Below, piece after piece: positions 21,747 to 23,486 of a stretch of 23,486 nucleotides of DNA. The DNA is from Ruminococcus sp. UBA4275 (GTDB lineage: Bacteria; Bacillota; Clostridia; Oscillospirales; Ruminococcaceae). The translations under genes were made by a program, and so were the position numbers. The stretch spans positions 1 through 23,486 of the forward strand of contig DGVV01000126.1 of the NCBI GenBank assembly GCA_002395085.1, read 5' to 3'. The notes under the pieces were generated by a model, which was given only the letters and a program-made list of their open reading frames with translations, ran no database searches and was not told where the DNA came from. How positions within the stretch are numbered: position 1 is the stretch's first letter; every line of letters starts with the position of its first letter.

Positions 21747-22433
21747 ATGATCCCACTTTCCCCGCGTCTGCTTTGCTGCGCATCCTTTGTCACGGGCGAT
21801 TTCGTCCTCGACATCGGAACAGATCACGCATACCTGCCCGTCTATCTCGTGATGAGCGGCAAATGCCGTGAAGCAATCGCGACGGATGTGCGGCAGGGTC
21901 CGCTCGAAAGCGCAAAGAATACCGTCAGGCATTACCGTGCCGCAAAGTCGGTCAGTCTCATCCTGACTGACGGCTTTGAAAATGTACCGCCCGAAGGCAT
22001 CACCGATGTTGTGATTGCAGGTATGGGCGGTGAAACAATCCGCGATATTATCGCCGCAGACTGCGCGCAATGGGTGCGCAGCGGCGTCAATCTCATACTC
22101 CAGCCCATGACCAAGGCAGAAGTATTGCGGAAATGGCTCGCGGAAAACGGCTTTGCAGTCACCCGTGAAACAGTCGTGAAAGATACAAAAGTCTACTGTG
22201 TCATGCAGGTGCGCTATACCGGCGAGATCCGCACAATCTCTGAGGCGGAAAGCTATTGCGGCAGACTGAATCCCGCAGAGCTGCTCACGCGCATTTACAT
22301 TGCGGATGTGCAGAAGCGTCTGCACACACGCGCAAGCGGTCTGACGGAATCCGGTCAGACAGAGGAAGCGGAGGCAGTAAAGCAGTTGATTGCAGAGATC
22401 AATGCCCGTCTTGCACAGGGAGGTTCCAGATGA
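21747..22433 (+). CDS. trmK: tRNA (adenine(22)-N1)-methyltransferase TrmK
   Basis: A 228-residue cytosolic SAM-dependent methyltransferase that makes m1A22 in tRNA. Seen: N-terminal IPLSPRLLCCASFV (family form L-x-R-L), SAM loop FVLDIGTDHAYLPVYLV (about 19-35), TDVRQGPLESAKNTVRHY, and the catalytic-region motif VIAGMGGETIRDII followed by LILQPMTKAEVLRKWLAENG. Length agrees with the family. ATG 21747 is chosen because AAAGGAGG precedes it by 8 bases and the family N-terminus begins there; upstream in-frame codons lie in the promoter. The nif3 start overlaps its stop as ATGA, a pairing conserved in Firmicutes. Confidence 0.95.
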   Translation: MIPLSPRLLCCASFVTGDFVLDIGTDHAYLPVYLVMSGKCREAIATDVRQGPLESAKNTVRHYRAAKSVSLILTDGFENVPPEGITDVVIAGMGGETIRDIIAADCAQWVRSGVNLILQPMTKAEVLRKWLAENGFAVTRETVVKDTKVYCVMQVRYTGEIRTISEAESYCGRLNPAELLTRIYIADVQKRLHTRASGLTESGQTEEAEAVKQLIAEINARLAQGGSR

Positions 22434-23215
22434 ATATTCAGCAGATCTACAATATCTTAGATGACTACGCACCGTTTTCATTGCAGGAAAGCTGGGACCA
22501 TTCCGGTCTGCTGGTCGGTGATCCGCGTGCAGAGGTCAGGAAGATTCTGCTCACGCTCGACATCACAACACCAGTCGTCAGAACGGCGGCAAAACTCGGC
22601 GCACAGCTCATCGTGTCGCATCATCCCGTAATATGGGATCCGATCCGTACGATCAGTCCGGAGCATCCGGTGTGGCATCTCGTGCAGAACAATATCGGCG
22701 CGGTCTGTGCGCATACGAATCTCGACATTGCAAAGGGCGGTCTGAATGATTACGTCGGCAAGATCATGATAAAAAAGAATCTGCCGCTCTCCCGCGAATT
22801 TGAGCCGCTGGAAAAGCTCTCCGGTGACCGCTGGCTCGGACGGGCAGCGGGGCTTGGAGAGGCGTACGATGCCAAAACGCTCGCAAAGCTCCTGCAAAAG
22901 ATTTTCCGCTGCGGCGCACTGCGTTACTATGAGGGCGCACACGCGCAGTACATCCGCAAAATAGCATGGTGTACCGGCAGCGGCGGCGATCTCATCCCGG
23001 CGGCGATCGAAGCGGGCGCCGATGCGCTCATCACCGGCGACTGCAAGCATAGTGTCTGGGCAGATGCACAGAACCGCAATTTCACGCTCTTTGACTGCGG
23101 TCATTTTGAGACGGAGGTTTTTGCAGGCTCTCTGCTGGCAAAGATCATCAGCCGTGCCGCCCCCGATCTTGAGCTGATTCTCTACAAAGAGCCGTTTTTC
23201 TCGGTTGTCAGATAA
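22430..23215 (+). CDS. Nif3-like dinuclear metal centre protein
   Basis: A 261-residue protein of the Nif3/YqfO family (GTP cyclohydrolase I type 2-like), a toroidal hexamer with a two-metal site. Seen: SWDHSGLLVGDPRAEVRKIL, the metal-binding VSHHPVIWDPI (His64, His65), CAHTNLDIAKGGLND, and C-terminal ITGDCKHSVWADA with FDCGHFETEVFA giving His and Glu ligands. It is the short form without the central PII/CutA-like insertion of the roughly 370-residue Bacillus protein. GGGAGG six bases before the ATG and the ATGA overlap with trmK fix the start. The biochemical role is not settled in this family. A terminator follows 10 bases after the stop. Confidence 0.95.
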   Translation: MNIQQIYNILDDYAPFSLQESWDHSGLLVGDPRAEVRKILLTLDITTPVVRTAAKLGAQLIVSHHPVIWDPIRTISPEHPVWHLVQNNIGAVCAHTNLDIAKGGLNDYVGKIMIKKNLPLSREFEPLEKLSGDRWLGRAAGLGEAYDAKTLAKLLQKIFRCGALRYYEGAHAQYIRKIAWCTGSGGDLIPAAIEAGADALITGDCKHSVWADAQNRNFTLFDCGHFETEVFAGSLLAKIISRAAPDLELILYKEPFFSVVR

Positions 23216-23225
23216 GCATACAGGC

Positions 23226-23261
23226 AGCCCCGCAGCAATCCGGATTTGCTGCGGGGCTTTT
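23226..23261 (+). terminator. Intrinsic terminator of trmK-nif3
   Basis: AGCCCCGCAGCAA and TTGCTGCGGGGCT form a perfect 13-bp stem with a 7-base loop, followed by TTTTA on the plus strand. Confidence 0.93.
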
Positions 23262-23385
23262 ACTGGAATCATGCGGCTGGTGCAGCGCGATGCGGAGATT
23301 GCGAAGGCTTCCGGTAATGGAGTTTCTCACATGGAAGACCGGAAAGAACGAATGAAAGCTGATCACCCCTGCAAACCCGTATAAC

Positions 23386-23417
23386 ACAAAAAATCCGGAA
23401 CACGAAAGTTCCGGATT
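23386..23417. terminator. Terminator downstream of the tRNA gene
   Basis: AATCCGGAAC and GTTCCGGATT form a perfect 10-bp stem with a 6-base loop. Leftward it is followed by TTTTTTGTG, a good U-tract for ending the tRNA transcript; rightward by CTTTT, so it can act both ways. The bases 23262-23385 between the two terminators hold no supported gene. Confidence 0.85.
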
Positions 23418-23453
23418 CTTTTCGCGATAAGGATATTTCCAAACCGCGCAGAG

Positions 23454-23486
23454 AGCGGATTACGGGGCTCGAACCCGCTACCTCCA
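23454..23486 (-). tRNA. tRNA 3' part, probably tRNA-Gly (truncated by window end)
   Basis: On the minus strand a T-arm is clear: stem GCGGG, loop TTCGAGC, stem CCCGT (23478-23462), followed by the 3' acceptor strand AATCCGC (23461-23455) and discriminator T (23454). CCA is not encoded. U73 with an acceptor that would start GCGGATT, and the preceding TGGAGGTA, fit bacterial tRNA-Gly best. The anticodon and D-arm are outside the window, so the isotype is inferred. A terminator lies 36 bases downstream. Confidence 0.75.

Noticed and set aside
23271..23384. A 37-codon ORF between the two terminators
   Set aside because: No convincing ribosome binding site or promoter, no family recognised, and it sits between two intrinsic terminators.
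1..23486. CRISPR arrays, transposases, integrases or phage genes
   Set aside because: No regularly spaced direct repeats and no such protein motifs were seen on either strand.

Overview
The window looks like chromosome from a cellulosome-forming Ruminococcus-type Firmicute. This rests on three proteins with full dockerin modules (a GH9 cellulase, a second glycoside hydrolase and a phosphodiester glycosidase), a CE2-type esterase carrying half a dockerin, consensus sigma-A promoters with 17-bp spacers, strong AGGAGG-type ribosome binding sites, and the trmK-nif3 pair usual in Firmicutes. The base composition, somewhat above 50% GC by eye, fits R. champanellensis better than the AT-richer R. 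flavefaciens or R. albus; that species guess is inference. No insertion sequence, phage gene or CRISPR array was seen.

Layout. 1-710: leftward flavodoxin plus a truncated NTF2-like gene, with a LysR-type operator candidate upstream. 755-943: an open frame without a start, possibly a gene relic. 927-3697: rightward three-gene operon (duplicated HPP-like membrane protein, metal-dependent cyclase/hydrolase, iron-type alcohol dehydrogenase) ending in a shared terminator. 3704-6576: leftward secreted glycoside hydrolase with dockerin, followed by a tiny signal-peptide/dockerin reading frame interrupted at a TTTTTTG slip site. 6612-6685: divergent consensus promoters. 6748-8214: AEC-family transporter and VanZ-like protein. 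8204-9463: rarA, tail-to-tail with vanZ. 9528-13409: leftward GH9 cellulase and dockerin phosphodiester glycosidase operon. 13410-13739: structured intergenic region. 13740-16487: secA. 16626-21604: leftward operon of esterase, galactokinase-like kinase, MurD-like ligase and a GtrB/DPM1-like glycosyltransferase. 21659-21703: two overlapping mirror-image promoters. 21747-23215: trmK and nif3. 23454-23486: the 3' end of a tRNA, probably tRNA-Gly.

The biology combines plant cell-wall degradation (GH9 cellulase, clan-A-like hydrolase, acetyl esterase, phosphodiester glycosidase) with housekeeping (SecA export, RarA, TrmK, Nif3). The most unusual points are how dockerins are used: one is inserted inside a catalytic domain, one is reduced to a single calcium loop at the N-terminus of a membrane-anchored or secreted esterase, and one sits on a minimal signal-peptide peptide that needs a -1 frameshift to be read. 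A shared inverted half-site (GGTGTATYC) lies both at the putative cel9 promoter and at the end of the cel9 operon. The three-gene HPP/cyclase/dehydrogenase operon has no assigned pathway.
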